DNA of 64,000 bases from Notolepis coatsorum (Eukaryota > Chordata > Actinopteri > Aulopiformes > Paralepididae), in assembly GCA_963971535.1 (NCBI GenBank), contig OZ020594.1, positions 113,385,474 to 113,449,473 of the forward strand. Reading direction: 5' to 3'. Below the pieces are notes generated by a model. The model saw nothing but the letters and a program-made list of their open reading frames with translations, had not been told where the DNA came from and made no database searches. The number at the start of each line of letters is the position of its first letter. Position 1 is the stretch's first letter. Position numbers and translations under genes: made by a program. Positions 36,475 through 46,640 of this stretch are shown here, one piece after another.

Positions 36475-37844
36475 TGTAACTGAGGGGTACAATTCCCTGA
36501 CTGTATTGATAAGTATGGTATCATTAAACCACTACCGCTTTATGTACTTTAACTACTGGCCATACAGTACACGATATCTAAATATGATGAACACTTTCCA
36601 CAATGAAATCGGTTCCAGTCAAAGGTAATAATCAAATATTTAATGGAGCAAAAGGTACATAGAATATCTATCTTACATTTATCATTTGAATGCACTTGTA
36701 AGGCAAATGAGTACTCGTAGGCAAATCAACACTGAATGTCCAATCTCTGGTTACGCAGGAAGCAAGTATACAACCTGGCTCTTAGGGAATTATATCTATG
36801 GTACACCTAATGATATAGCGGGATATTCTGGAGGGGGTCCTCCCGGTTGTAAGCCGGTAGGGGGGGGTAGGAGAGCCGTCGGTAGTAGACCGTCTGGTCA
36901 ACGATATCTATGGAGACTTCAAGTACAGAAGACAGTGCAATAGACTCTTGATCCGCAGATGAATACACCTTGGTTCTCTTGTAGGCTGTAGCTCCACAAT
37001 GAAGAAGAAGCTAGGCGACCTCAGTCTCTCTGAGCGCCGACTCAACTTGACTCCTCTCGGGGGTAAATCCAACACTCACAGGCGTCGGCGATTATCCGCT
37101 CCACAAATCACAGTACCAAAGCAAATATATATTCCAGCCGCAAAGGGCTCAGCAGTCGCCGGGTAGGTAATCCAGTGTACATGTCCCTCGGTCCTCGCCT
37201 AGATCTCCTCGGATGAAAGCGCCATGTGGTCGGCCCAGCCTGGATAAGACTCTAGATAACACGAGGAAGCGTTGGAGATGCTGGTCACTTTAGAACTCTA
37301 ACCGCACGATGCACCATACACGATAGACTATTATTACTTGATAGAAATACGTCGCACTCGACGGTACAGTGCCAAACTCTGACAATTCAGTTATTAATTC
37401 GCACGAGGTCTCAATGCTATTCTAAGGCCAAACAGGCCATACTTCACCGCACGTCGTATCGTGGGTGAGGCTTCACGTTCTGTTACTAAGTTGGGAAGAA
37501 GGGTAAGGGACTAAGGGACTTCTACATTTACTTGCGCCATATTTATATGCACGGTGAACAAATAGTGCCACTCTCATTTCGGTAGCCGTATCCCTGAGCG
37601 GAGCCGGGGCTAGTACGGACATGTCTCGTCGGTACCTTTGAACTTGACTCCAGGGGCTGGTCCCCTGGCGCCTGGTCCTTTGTCCAATAAGAGAATGAAC
37701 TATTATGGGCTATAGTAGGCTAAAGGGATATTCCGTGTATATGTACAAGGAATATACAAGGGATATCAAACGACATACAAATACTATTCAATATATATCC
37801 ATAAATAAATATATATATTCGGTTTAATCTGATCCTTCGTAACA
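36475..37844 (-). repeat. 5' LTR of BEL/Pao copy 2
   Basis: 1370 bp, near-identical to 28756-30125, starting TGTAACTGAGG and ending CGTAACA in plus-strand view. GTGGG of the duplicated target follows directly. Confidence 0.94.
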
Positions 37845-38270
37845 GTGGGTGAAAATATTGTCACAAGGAAAGAAGAAATTACCTACCTGGGTTCCATCCT
37901 AGAGGCGAATCTTTCCTGTGACAAAATGGCATCCAATGTAATAAAAAAAGTCAACCAACGAACTCGATTCTTGTACCGGATCTCCTCACTGGTAAACAAG
38001 AATACCCTGAAGACTCTGGCAGGAGCACTCATTCAAGGGTACTACGACTATGCTTGCACCTCATGGTACCAAAGCACCTCAAAGGCGCTAAAAACAAAAT
38101 TACAAACATCTCAAAACAAACTGGTCAGACTACTGCTTGACCTTACTCCTAGAACCCACCTCACCCGTGCCCACTTTGACAAACTAGGATGGCTTAGAGT
38201 AGACGACAGAGTACAGCAACTTGCAATGGGCCTGGTCTACAAGATTCACTACACGACCAAGGTACCCATG
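37845..38270 (+). mobile_element. CR1/L2-like LINE RT, middle part
   Basis: Continues the LINE interrupted at 28755: VGENIVTRKEEITYLGSILE, then RTRFLYRISSLVNKNTLKTL and GALIQGYYDYACTSWYQS, the region after the RT palm with the YLG motif. The reading frame runs to KVPM, where the tandem tRNA-like element interrupts it. A related minus-strand fragment lies at 50045-50145. Confidence 0.85.
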
Positions 38271-38962
38271 TGTAACGGTTGTGACAACGTCACCTCAAAC
38301 TTCGATGCCCTGAGTGGGAGTCGAACCCCGGTCTCCCAGACCGCAGGCAGCAACACAGACCGCTATACCAAGAGGTGAATCCACTACTTTGCAACGTGTC
38401 TATCTGTCTTTTGAGGATGTGAGAGTGAGTTTAACCCATAGCACCGCTACTCACCCCAGCCCTTCTTGACTGCGCTTCACGATACCATCCGTTACACTCA
38501 CCCTCTCAAACTCACTCCACTCCACCCAAGGCACTTCGATGCCCCGAGTGGGAGTCGAACCCCGGTCTCCCACGCCGCAGGCAACAACACAGACCGCTAT
38601 ACCAAGAGGTGAATCCACTACTTCGCAACGCGTCGATCTGTCGTTGAGGATGTGAGAGTGAGTTTAACCCATAGCACCGCTACTCACCCCAGCCCTTCTT
38701 GACTGCGCTTCACGATACCATCCGTTACACTCGCCCTCTCAAACTCACTCCACTCCACCCAAGGCACTTCGATGCCCCGAGTGGGAGTCGAACCCCGGTC
38801 TCCCACGCCGCAGGCAACAACACAGACCGCTATACCAAGAGGTGAATTCACTACTTCGCAACGTGTCTATCTGTCTTTGAGGATGTGAGAGTGAGTTTAA
38901 CCCATAGCACCGCTACTCACCCCAGCCCTTCTTGACTGCGCTTCACGATACCATCCGTTACA
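38271..38962 (-). repeat. Tandem tRNA-like element, 234-bp unit, about 2.8 copies
   Basis: Three units spaced exactly 234 bp (TTCGATGCCC at 38301, 38535 and 38769). On the minus strand each carries an A-box-like TTGGTATAGCGG and a B-box GGTTCGACTCC, a tRNA-derived pol III promoter. The block starts TGTAACGG and ends CCGTTACA, perfect 8-base inverted ends with TG/CA, and is flanked by CATG on both sides (38267-38270 and 38963-38966). Removing it joins LINE residues KVPM to YMSKYF. A single relative lies at 10148-10365. It could be a SINE amplified in tandem or a small TG/CA-ended element that captured a tRNA-like promoter. Confidence 0.8.
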
Positions 38963-39612
38963 CATGTACATGTCAAAATACTTCCCAAAGGTCAGTGAAT
39001 ACCACGATCACAACACCAGAGGGAGCTCCACAAATCATGTTAAACCCAGATTCGGCTCAAACAAGGGACTAAACACGTTTAGCAATTATGCCACATCAAT
39101 GTGGAACGCCCTACCCAAAGCTGTAAAGGAATGTGAATCACTACCCACTTTCAAAAACACTCTCAAAGAACACTTACGGGAGACTGCAATTCAAAACTGG
39201 CCCCTGTAAATGTCCTAACCCAACCCAATGTACAGTAAATGACCAAGTATGGTTTTGTCAATATTCCAATGTACAGTTTTGCTTAGGTGTACAGTGTCCC
39301 ACCCCACCCACCCAACCTCTTCCAATGTACAGTCCCCCCCCACCTACCCTCCAATGTACAGTTTCTACGTCAAATGTATATACTCTCTTTTCTGGACTCT
39401 TTTGGTATCACAAACAGTACTGTATTTGCAAATCTGATATGTCATAAATGTATAGTAGATGTAGCAGTACTGTCTATCTGTATGTCATGTATGTCATATA
39501 TGTTATGATGAATTGAAAATGGGGGACCCTGATGTAAACAAGACGAAAGTATTTATCTGGTCTGCATCCCCTTAACAATTGTATGTATTGAGCTGTACTG
39601 TACTGTACCCAT
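38963..39612 (+). mobile_element. CR1/L2-like LINE, ORF2 C-terminus and 3' UTR
   Basis: ORF remnant with YMSKYFPKVSEYHDHNTRGS and NYATSMWNALPKAVKECESL (to 39207), the usual LINE C-terminal HNTR and WN.LP signatures. The 3' UTR follows, with several CCAATGTACAG motifs and the GACCCTGATG, ACAAGACGAAAG and GTATTGAGCTGTACTG segments that identify all later copies in this window. It stops at about 39612, before the CAAT tail. Confidence 0.85.
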
Positions 39613-39652
39613 GGCCGCCTAGTTATAGTTGAAAGTGGGGGTGCATAATAAT

Positions 39653-39697
<45 letters not shown>

Positions 39698-40270
39698 TTT
39701 TGACAGGCAAGGGGTGGTTTGGAGGGTGTCCGGCACGACCCCCTCCACGGCAGACATTTTTTTCATTTAATGAACCTGTACATGCAATTTCCTGCAATAT
39801 AGAGCCTTCAATCTTGACCAATAAAGCTGCTCTTTTCACTATAAAACTCAGTTTATATTGCAGTATGATAGCCAATTACTATAATAATAATAATATATTA
39901 ATATATATATATATATATACTGTATATATACTGTATATTGATTTTTCGCTCTTTTATTTTTATTAAATCAATCTCCTTTCAAATAGGCCAAGTTTTTAAT
40001 AAGAAAGAGAGAAAAAATACCAACAAGGAACAATAACAGGGTCTGCTGTAAATATAGCCTATTTTGTGTCTTAATTTGTTATGTTATCCTACACTTTAAG
40101 CTGTCTGATATTTCCATTACCTGTAACTCTTGGGTCTCTTTCTCTCCTTCTCTGCCAGTCTGAGTCTGCACAGTCACCATATCATTCTACATTAAGGAGA
40201 GCAATACACTTATGAATACACTGAACATCATTATGAAACATTTCTATTGCACCCTTACTTACAATTCATT
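39613..40270. other. No gene; (ATT)n, (AT)n microsatellites and unassigned sequence
   Basis: 39650-39700 is poly(T) plus an ATT microsatellite. 39890-39925 is AT-rich dinucleotide repeat. 39705-39770 (GGCAAGGGGTGGTTTGGAGG and onward) may be a transposon end but I cannot assign it. No coding sequence is seen. Confidence 0.5.
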
Positions 40271-40516
40271 ATGAATTGAAAATGGGGAACCCTGATGTAA
40301 ACAAGACGAAAGTCTTTCTCTGGTCTGCATCCCCTTAACAATTGTGTGTATTGAGCTGTACTGTACTGTACCCATTCTGCAATCTGTTATTGATTGATTA
40401 AAAATGTTATTAACATATTGCAGAATGGGTACAATATAGTACGGCTCAATACACACAATTGTTAAGGGGATGCAGACCAGAGAAAGACTTTTGTTTTGTT
40501 TACATCAGGGTCCCCT
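40271..40516. repeat. Tail-to-tail palindrome of CR1/L2-like LINE 3' ends, copy A
   Basis: A plus-strand 3' end (40271-40390, from ATGAATTGAAAATGGGG to CTGCAATCTGTTA) is followed by TTGATTGATTAAAA and a minus-strand copy of the same 3' end (about 40408-40516). Arms of roughly 105 bp could fold into a hairpin. Confidence 0.85.
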
Positions 40517-40544
40517 TATTGCATTATTATTATTATAAAAAAAT

Positions 40545-40638
40545 TTAAAAAAAAAAAGTAAAATTTTTTTTTTTTTTTGGGGGGGGGGGCCCTCATCACT
40601 AAAGGCCCACGGGCCGCGGCCGTCGTTAATCCGGCCCT
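40545..40638 (-). mobile_element. hAT-like terminus (CAGGGCCGGATTAACG type)
   Basis: The plus strand reads GGGCCCTCATCACTAAAGGC and ends CGTTAATCCGGCCCTG, the complement of a CAGGGCCGGATTAACG end. A poly(T)/poly(G) run precedes it. The other end was not found. Confidence 0.4.
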
Positions 40639-41358
40639 GCTTCGAACGTTAAAATTTGCAAACGAAGTCAACGTTATCCAGCTGACGACACCACATATCT
40701 AGATATATGACAACGTTACCTAGCGGCTAGCACTAAAGCTAACGCCAACCAGAGGGAAACTTTGTTATTATTATTATTATTATTATTGTTTGGTATGACC
40801 AGATGGCATTTCGGGACGTGAAACACTTTTATTGTATTGCGTGGTAGAACTTCTACCACTCAATAGAAGACATGTCTAACATAAATAATCTTAACAATCA
40901 TAAACAACTTACTGGAAAATCCTGCCTGCCACCAAATGACACACTTCTGTGGCCTTTATTTACACTCAGCCTACCTGCAGCCAGCGCCGTGCGCCGTCTG
41001 CTCTGCTGGGGGTGGGAGAGGCACTGGATCAAACCATATGGGGGAGCAGGGGGGGGGGGGGTCGCATTCTTTGGAAACTTAAAAACGTGTTATTAAGTGT
41101 CATTGCGTATTATTAATTTGATTGAAATTAGTAGTTATGCTTAGATTTATATATTGGGGGGGGGTATATCATATTTTTCATATGATCAAAAAGTTGTGGA
41201 GCAAGATCATATCCTTGCTCCCCCCAAGTTCAATAGTCCTGGAGCACGTGCATCGTCTGCTCTATTGCGCAGGCGTCTATGAGTCTATACCCATTCTGCA
41301 ATCTGTTAATAAAGTTTTCAATCAACCAATCAAATTCCCAAGAAGAGGAGGAAGAGGA
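40639..41358. other. Unassigned sequence with a short LINE tail
   Basis: Nothing coding is recognised. An ATT microsatellite lies near 40765-40790, G runs near 41050 and 41155, and a CR1/L2-like 3' tail (CCCATTCTGCAATCTGTTAA and a CAAT-type tail) at about 41288-41337. Confidence 0.5.
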
Positions 41359-41617
41359 GCGTTATTTTTTTTCGTAGCCGCATTTCTGGCAAGACGCTCT
41401 CTGATTGGCCGACGCCTGTTTCTACACTGGTTAAGCTTAGGCACTCTTCGAAGTTGGTTAAGGTTAGAGTTTGTCTTAGAGCATGGCGATAGAACGCCAG
41501 GTAGTTTGCAGGCTGTTCGACGTGGAAATGGGCAAACATGTCAGTGGCCAATCAGAGAGCGTCAGTGGCCAATCAGAGAGCGTCTGCCTGAAATGTGGCT
41601 ACGGAAAAAAATAACGC
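41359..41617. mobile_element. 259-bp MITE with about 50-bp inverted repeats and 9-bp target duplication
   Basis: The left end GCGTTATTTTTTTTCGTAGC is mirrored at the right end. The inverted repeats continue through GACGCTCTCTGATTGGCC with few mismatches. Identical GGAAGAGGA lies at 41350-41358 and 41618-41626. A 21-base internal segment containing GTGGCCAATCAGAGAGC is duplicated in tandem near the right arm. A 9-bp duplication with long inverted repeats suggests a Mutator-like (MULE) origin rather than hAT (8 bp). No coding capacity. Confidence 0.85.
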
Positions 41618-41626
41618 GGAAGAGGA

Positions 41627-42346
41627 CATTGTAGAATGGATTGTACAGTAGGTGGCGGTATGCGCCTTTTGTGGTCGCGATCTGCCATTTATCCCATTGA
41701 AGAAGAAGAAGCAGAAGTGATGCATTGTGGGATATGTGCGTGGTCTTACTGGTCTATTGTAGTTAGAGTGCAGCGGGAACAGTAGAGTTACGTTAGTTAA
41801 TAACATTAAGAACAGAGAGGGCTGTTGTCAACCCTGCAAACCCAGATAAATGCCCAGTCCTCGAGAGAAGTGTCTCCTGGTTTACTGTCACCACCTTCCA
41901 GAGGGAGTTACCCCGAAGTCCGGCTACTTCTAACAAGTAGTTACACGACGGAGCTTCACCTGCAGCAGGAGACGCTGCTGGACTCTACTGCGTTCAGAAC
42001 AACACAGGGGAACAAACACAGGTAGGTTCATGTCCACCTCTCCGTTTAGTTACAGTAAACTCTGCTTTTATCATCTACTGAGCGCACATCTGATCTGTTG
42101 GGCGTTTCTGCCACTTTTCATCCAGACTGGGCCTCGACCAGAGGTAAGTTAGCTGGAGCAGCTAACAAGCTAAGCTGCTATGCTAATGCTACTACTGAGT
42201 TAGGCCATGTTTAGACGGGAACGACGAAAGGGTTCTCAAGGCTCTCGTCGCGTACTGCTTACATCACAGGCATGCGCCAGTAGCCTAGAAGCGTAAACAA
42301 AGCATGTCTGATTCTATCCATGGCATCACCCGAAGCAGACCAGGCC
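41627..42346 (+). other. Unassigned; possible non-coding first exon ending at 42021
   Basis: 41643-41700 holds TGTACAGTAGGTGGCGG and GAAGAAGAAGAAG, a dispersed fish repeat motif also at 28460. 41780-42021 is less AT-rich than its surroundings and ends in AACACAG followed by GTAGGT, a good splice-donor match. No translation is convincing. It could equally be a transposon 5' end. No other feature is seen to 42346. Confidence 0.25.
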
Positions 42347-42484
42347 AATAGGGTCCAGCTGCAGCCGCGGAGATTGTTCCAGATTGAGCAACTTCCGCCC
42401 GGTCCCACGACATTTCTCCCGGGACAGGACAATGTGCGCTGATTGGCGGAAAGTACGGAAGTATCTCGAAGTACGTCTGACGTT
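42347..42484 (+). repeat. Dispersed repeat with AATAGGGTCCAGCTGCA and left inverted arm
   Basis: Starts AATAGGGTCCAGCTGCAG, a motif recurring at 46535, 52187 and 52236. 42427-42484 (GGACAATGTGCGCTGATTGG to GTACGTCTGACG) is the inverse of 43783-43840, about 57 bases with no mismatch seen. The middle (GCAACTTCCGCCCGGTCCCA) recurs inverted at about 46905-46930. Confidence 0.65.
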
Positions 42485-42689
42485 GAACGTCAAAATGAAC
42501 GTCAAACTCAAAAGCAAGTACGTCTGCGCTGACTAGAGGGGAGGGGGGGCTTGTATTGATCAGGTTAGTAGATATTGTACCGATCAGGTATTACAGATCA
42601 TATCCGCATGAAATAAACTAAAATGTTAAAACCCATTTAGACTGTTTCTCATTCCTGTACTGTTGTTTATACTCTGCTCCTGTGTTGTA

Positions 42690-43139
42690 ACCCAACCCCC
42701 TCCAATGTACAGTAAATGACCAAGTATGGTTTTGTCAATATTCCAATGTACAGTTTTGCTTGTACAGTTGTACAGTGTCCCCCACCCCTCCTACCCGACC
42801 CCCCCCCCCCCCCAACCACCTCCAATGTGCAGTCCCCCCCCACCTACCCAACCTCCTCCAATGTACAGTTTCTACGTCAAATGTATATACTCTCTTTTCT
42901 GGACTCTTTTTGTATCACAAACAATACTGTATTTGCAAATCTGGTATGTCAAATGTATAGATGTAGCAGTACTGTCTATCTGTATGTCATATGTTATGAT
43001 GAATTGAAAATGGGGACCCTGATGTAAACAAGACGAAAGTCTTTCTCTGGTCTGCATACCCGTAACAATTGTGTGTATTGAGCTGTACTGTATTGTACCC
43101 ATTCTGCAATCTGTTAATAAAATTTTCAATCAATCAATC
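42690..43139 (+). mobile_element. CR1/L2-like LINE 3' UTR with CAAT tail
   Basis: Parallels 39214-39612: CCAATGTACAGTAAATGACC, GTATATACTCTCTTTTCTGG and GACCCTGATGTAAACAAGAC, then CCCATTCTGCAATCTGTTAA and TTTTCAATCAATCAATCAAG. It is the most complete 3' end in the window and shows the family tail, CAAT repeats. No ORF part. It lies between the two inverted arms at 42427 and 43783. Confidence 0.85.
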
Positions 43140-43782
43140 AAGACCCGCGTCGCGGGCACTGCATTCCGTTCTCAATGGATTTGACGAGAGAGAGAGAGAG
43201 AGAGAGATCATCAGCAGGCTATATATGATATTCAGACTCTAGATCTATTTGCAGAGCCAGATGAGATGAGGCAACCTGTGCGATTGGCTCTTGACAACTA
43301 ATTTTGCACGTACTGTATACAGTGTGTGTATGCGCGCACTGCGGGAGGTGGCCAGAAGCGCGCAACTAGCCAACTACTATTATTACTACTATATTAATAC
43401 AGTCTATTCCATTATATAGCTATAGGTGCTGTATGATGACAATACATTTGATTCCTATCTAATTTTGATCCATCGCAAAGCGCTCCAGCGCTTGAATACG
43501 GCCGGGGGATCCGCTCTATACAATGCAGACCCACGGCTCTCGTATTATAATGAGCCCGCGAGGCGCGTTATTATTAGAGTTAATAATATTGTATATTGTT
43601 TACACTGCCTTTTTATTCTATTTTTACTTCTCCACTGTACTATAATTATGTGACCTGTACCTCTGTCTTCTACCTGTACCTCCCCTCCCCCCTCCTCATG
43701 CTGCTGAATTTATCTTATCTTATGAATACAACGTTCAATTAACGTTCGCTAACGTAGAGAAACGTCAGACGTAATTCGAGAT
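43140..43782. other. No gene; (AG)n and AT-rich sequence
   Basis: An AG microsatellite lies at about 43186-43207. 43426-43735 ends in TTATCTTATCTTATGAATAC, which looks like a retroposon tail, but the body is not recognised. Confidence 0.45.
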
Positions 43783-43840
43783 ACGTCAGACGTACTTCGA
43801 GATACTTCCGTACTTTCCGCCAATCAGCGCACATTGTCCT
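43783..43840 (-). repeat. Right inverted arm paired with 42427-42484
   Basis: Reads CGTCAGACGTACTTCGAGAT through CCAATCAGCGCACATTGTCC, the complement of the left arm. Just outside it, 43745-43782 repeats ACGTCAGACGT-type units. Confidence 0.7.
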
Positions 43841-44529
43841 CAGGCATTAAAGCGTTCCGTCTTGGGACGGATATCCGTCCATTTGATTTGGAGATTCCGT
43901 CATTTGATTCGGAGTCGTGACGGATTTTAACCTGAGCCAATCAGAGGCGTCAAATATCCTTTTTTCCCCTACCGCGGCCGCACCAAACAGTCATTTGCGA
44001 GCAATCGGCAAATTCTCAGGCAAATGCAACCAACCAGAAGGCGAGATTGTTCTGAGTTTACAGCCCTTTCACCCGCCTCCGCTGTGCTCAGCACCAATGG
44101 GAAGCGCCCATTTTGAGACTCTCTAGCGTCTAGCTCTACTCGCGAGTAAACTTGACTCATCAACAACATGCGGCAACTTTTACGAGACCGTAAGTTCATT
44201 TGACTTATTCTAGTCTAAAGAAACATATATATTACTATTGCTATTGATACATCTAGGTAACGTGAATGCCACAAAACGAATGCCTTTTGTTAATCAGAAC
44301 GTTATTTACGCGACAAGCAGTGTGTTGTTGTCGTTGTTGTTGTTGTTGGTGGTGTTTCGTGTGTGTGCTTGCGCCGCTCGCTTTCTGATAAATGTATGAA
44401 TGTTGATAAATCTAGATAACGTTAATGCCACAAAACGAATGACTTTGTTAATCAGAACGTTATTTGCGTTATCAATTGTTTTTAAGCTCAATAAACGTCT
44501 TTCTCCCATTTGTCCGGGAGATCTCTGGG
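43841..44529. other. Unassigned sequence with short repeats
   Basis: 43865-43880 contains a short palindrome GGACGGATATCCGTCC. 44325-44352 is a GTT-type microsatellite. Near-copies of a segment with CACAAAACGAATG and TAATCAGAACGTTATT lie at 44270-44310 and 44428-44470, a local duplication about 158 bp apart. No gene is seen. Confidence 0.5.
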
Positions 44530-44960
44530 TAACAGTACTGTATATTTGCATATCATATATGTCACAAATGTAACATTACTATATACCTGTATGTCATGTA
44601 TGTCACTATGAATTGAAAACGGGGGACCCTGATGTAAACAAGACGAACGTCTTTCTCTGGTCTGCATCCCCTTAACAATTGTGTGTATTGAGCTGTACTG
44701 TATTGTACCCATTCTGCAATCTGTTAAATATTGATTGATTGTTATTAACAGATTGCAGAATGGGTACAGTACAGCTCAATACACACAATTGTTAAGGGGA
44801 TGCAGACCAGAGAAAGACTTTCGTCTTGTTTACATCAGGGTCCCCCATTTTCAGTTCATCATAACATATATGACACACATGACATACAGATAGACAATAC
44901 TGCTACATCTATACATTTATGACATACCAGATTTACAAATACAGTAGCCTATTGTTTGTG
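44530..44960. repeat. Tail-to-tail palindrome of CR1/L2-like LINE 3' ends, copy B
   Basis: Plus arm from about 44530 to 44727 (ends CTGCAATCTGTTAA), joint ATATTGATTGATTG, then minus arm from about 44741 (AACAGATTGCAGAATGGG) to at least 44960; related minus-strand 3' UTR continues to about 45060. Arms of roughly 200 bp. The junction falls at the same LINE position as in copy A (40271-40516). Confidence 0.85.
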
Positions 44961-45144
44961 ATACAAAAATAGTCTAAAAAGAGTATATACATTTGACGAA
45001 GAAACTGTACATTGGATGTGGTTGGGTGGGATGGGGGAGGGGTTGTAACTATACATTGGATTATCGACAACCTTACTTGGTCCCAATAAGAGGGTCTCGT
45101 GTATTAAATAAAGTTTTCATTCATTCATTCACTCTGGATCTTGT

Positions 45145-45535
45145 AAATCCAGTAGCAATACACACAATTGTTAAGGGGATGTAGACCAGAGAAAGGCGTT
45201 TGTCTTGTTTACATCATCAGGGTCCCCCATTTTCAATTCATAGTGACATTTATGACATACACAACATACATGACATTTATGACATAGGGACATACATGCC
45301 TTACAGGTATATAGTAATAGTACTGTTACATTTTGTCACATATACGATATGCAAATATACAGTACTGTTACCCAGAGATCCTAACAGTAAATATATACAT
45401 ATGATGAGGAGGAGACTGTACATTAGGAGGGGGTGAGTGAGTGGGTGGTAAATAAATATATACAAACGGTGGGGAGGAGACTGTCCATTGTTGTTGTGGC
45501 ATAATTGCGAAACGTGTTTAGTCCCTTGTTTGTAT
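45145..45535 (-). mobile_element. CR1/L2-like LINE 3' end, reversed
   Basis: Minus-strand 3' UTR (CAATTGTTAAGGGGATGTAG, then CAGGGTCCCCCATTTTCAAT) runs into the ORF end at about 45490-45535, where TGGCATAATTGCGAAACGTG is the complement of the ORF segment near 39079. An extra AGTAGCAATACACACAATTG start marks truncation of the tail. Confidence 0.75.
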
Positions 45536-46534
45536 GATAACAAGCCGTTTAGTTCATGGTTCAAAGTGGGGAGGGGTGCTAGCTCGCCATCAATCAGAAG
45601 CTAGCCACAAGACTTGCATTCACGCTCTCCAGCACACAACAGTAGGGTCTATAGTCACAGTCAGGACAGTAGGCTCGCTCTACAAGTAGGCTCCCTTAAA
45701 ACGCTAACACTATTAAAAAAAAATACAGTAGAGGTTAAAATAAGAATATGACTTGGCCAGAAAAAAAGTTCAGTCAGGAGATTTTTTTTTGCTTTAATCC
45801 CTGTGTCCTGTCCCGGGAGAAATGTCGTGGGCAGGGACCGAAACTAAAGCCCGCCGCCCGCCAGGGGCGCTCAGTTTTTACCTTTGGCGCTTGACACTTA
45901 GAGGGCTGCCCGCCGTGTGGCGTGTAATCAATCAAGTTCATAACGATACTCTTATTTTGAAAATCTGTGCAGGTCTCATTTCCGCCCCAAGCGCATCTCC
46001 AGTCATAATATCGATGGCTCCGGCAGTTAGCAACAATTAGGTTCGTATGATACTCTTATTTTGAAAAAAAACGTGGCAACGAGTCATATCCGCCCAGCCC
46101 TGCAGCGGGATACTATTGGCTAAGGGCTTCTGCTCGCAGTGCTCATGTCAACACAGGCAGTCTGTCTGCTCTAGTCTAGAAGAGCAGACCTCCATGAGCT
46201 ACCGTTACTGTTTAAACAATGACCCAGTCAACTATTCACTTTTAGTTTAATACATGACGAGGCATTGTCTAACGGTATCTAGCTGGCTAGCTACTGATAG
46301 CTGCTGATATCAACAAATGCTCCAGCAATAGTCGACTCGAGTGCATAATACCTCCATTCCCTCGCTCACGTTAGATCTATCTGTCCCAGTAAACTAAATT
46401 GTCTTAACGTTATCTACCGGGCTAGCAGTAGCTACAGATAGCTCCTGATATCAATGTCTTATAACATTGATTGAATGCGTATTCTAGCTGAGGGCATGTT
46501 GAATGTGATTTGACAAAAGAACCGTAACGTTATA
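45536..46534. other. Unassigned sequence with a dispersed paired motif
   Basis: 45805-45840 shares CCCGGGAGAAATGTCGTGGG with the repeat at 42395-42415 (inverted). 45930-46100 holds two copies of GATACTCTTATTTTGAAAA at 45945 and 46049, a block also found at 61100-61280. The rest has GTTAGC/GCTAGC-rich fish-like sequence but no gene. Confidence 0.5.
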
Positions 46535-46640
46535 AATAGGGTCCAGCTGCATCGCCGGAGAATCCTTGCATGCTGAATGTAGGGTCTAGCTGAATATAGG
46601 GTCTAGCTGCAGGGCCGGAGAATCCTTGCTGGAGCTGGAG
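46535..46640 (+). repeat. Copies of the AATAGGGTCCAGCTGCA repeat
   Basis: AATAGGGTCCAGCTGCATCG at 46535 and diverged GTAGGGTCTAGCTG and TAGGGTCTAGCTGCAGGGCC copies just downstream, each followed by CCGGAGAATCCTTGC. Same family as 42347, 52187 and 52236. Confidence 0.6.

Larger units (their letters stand above)
28756..37844 (-). mobile_element. BEL/Pao LTR retrotransposon, copy 2
   Basis: Complete structure on the minus strand: 5' LTR (36475-37844), tRNA-Tyr primer-binding site, Gag-Pol region, 3' LTR (28756-30125). A 5-bp target-site duplication GTGGG flanks it (28751-28755 and 37845-37849), as expected for BEL. The two 1370-bp LTRs differ at about four positions by eye (roughly 0.3%), so it is young, plausibly well under a million years at usual vertebrate rates. 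The coding region is broken, with about two breaks. It lies inside a CR1/L2-like LINE. Confidence 0.95.

Noticed and set aside
38301-38845. Three functional tRNA genes on the minus strand
   Set aside because: A and B boxes are present but acceptor and anticodon stems do not pair well, and all three are identical 234-bp tandem copies; better explained as a SINE-type element.
39133-39508. Short frames after the LINE ORF2 as extra genes
   Set aside because: They are 3' UTR read-through repeated in each LINE copy with different frames.
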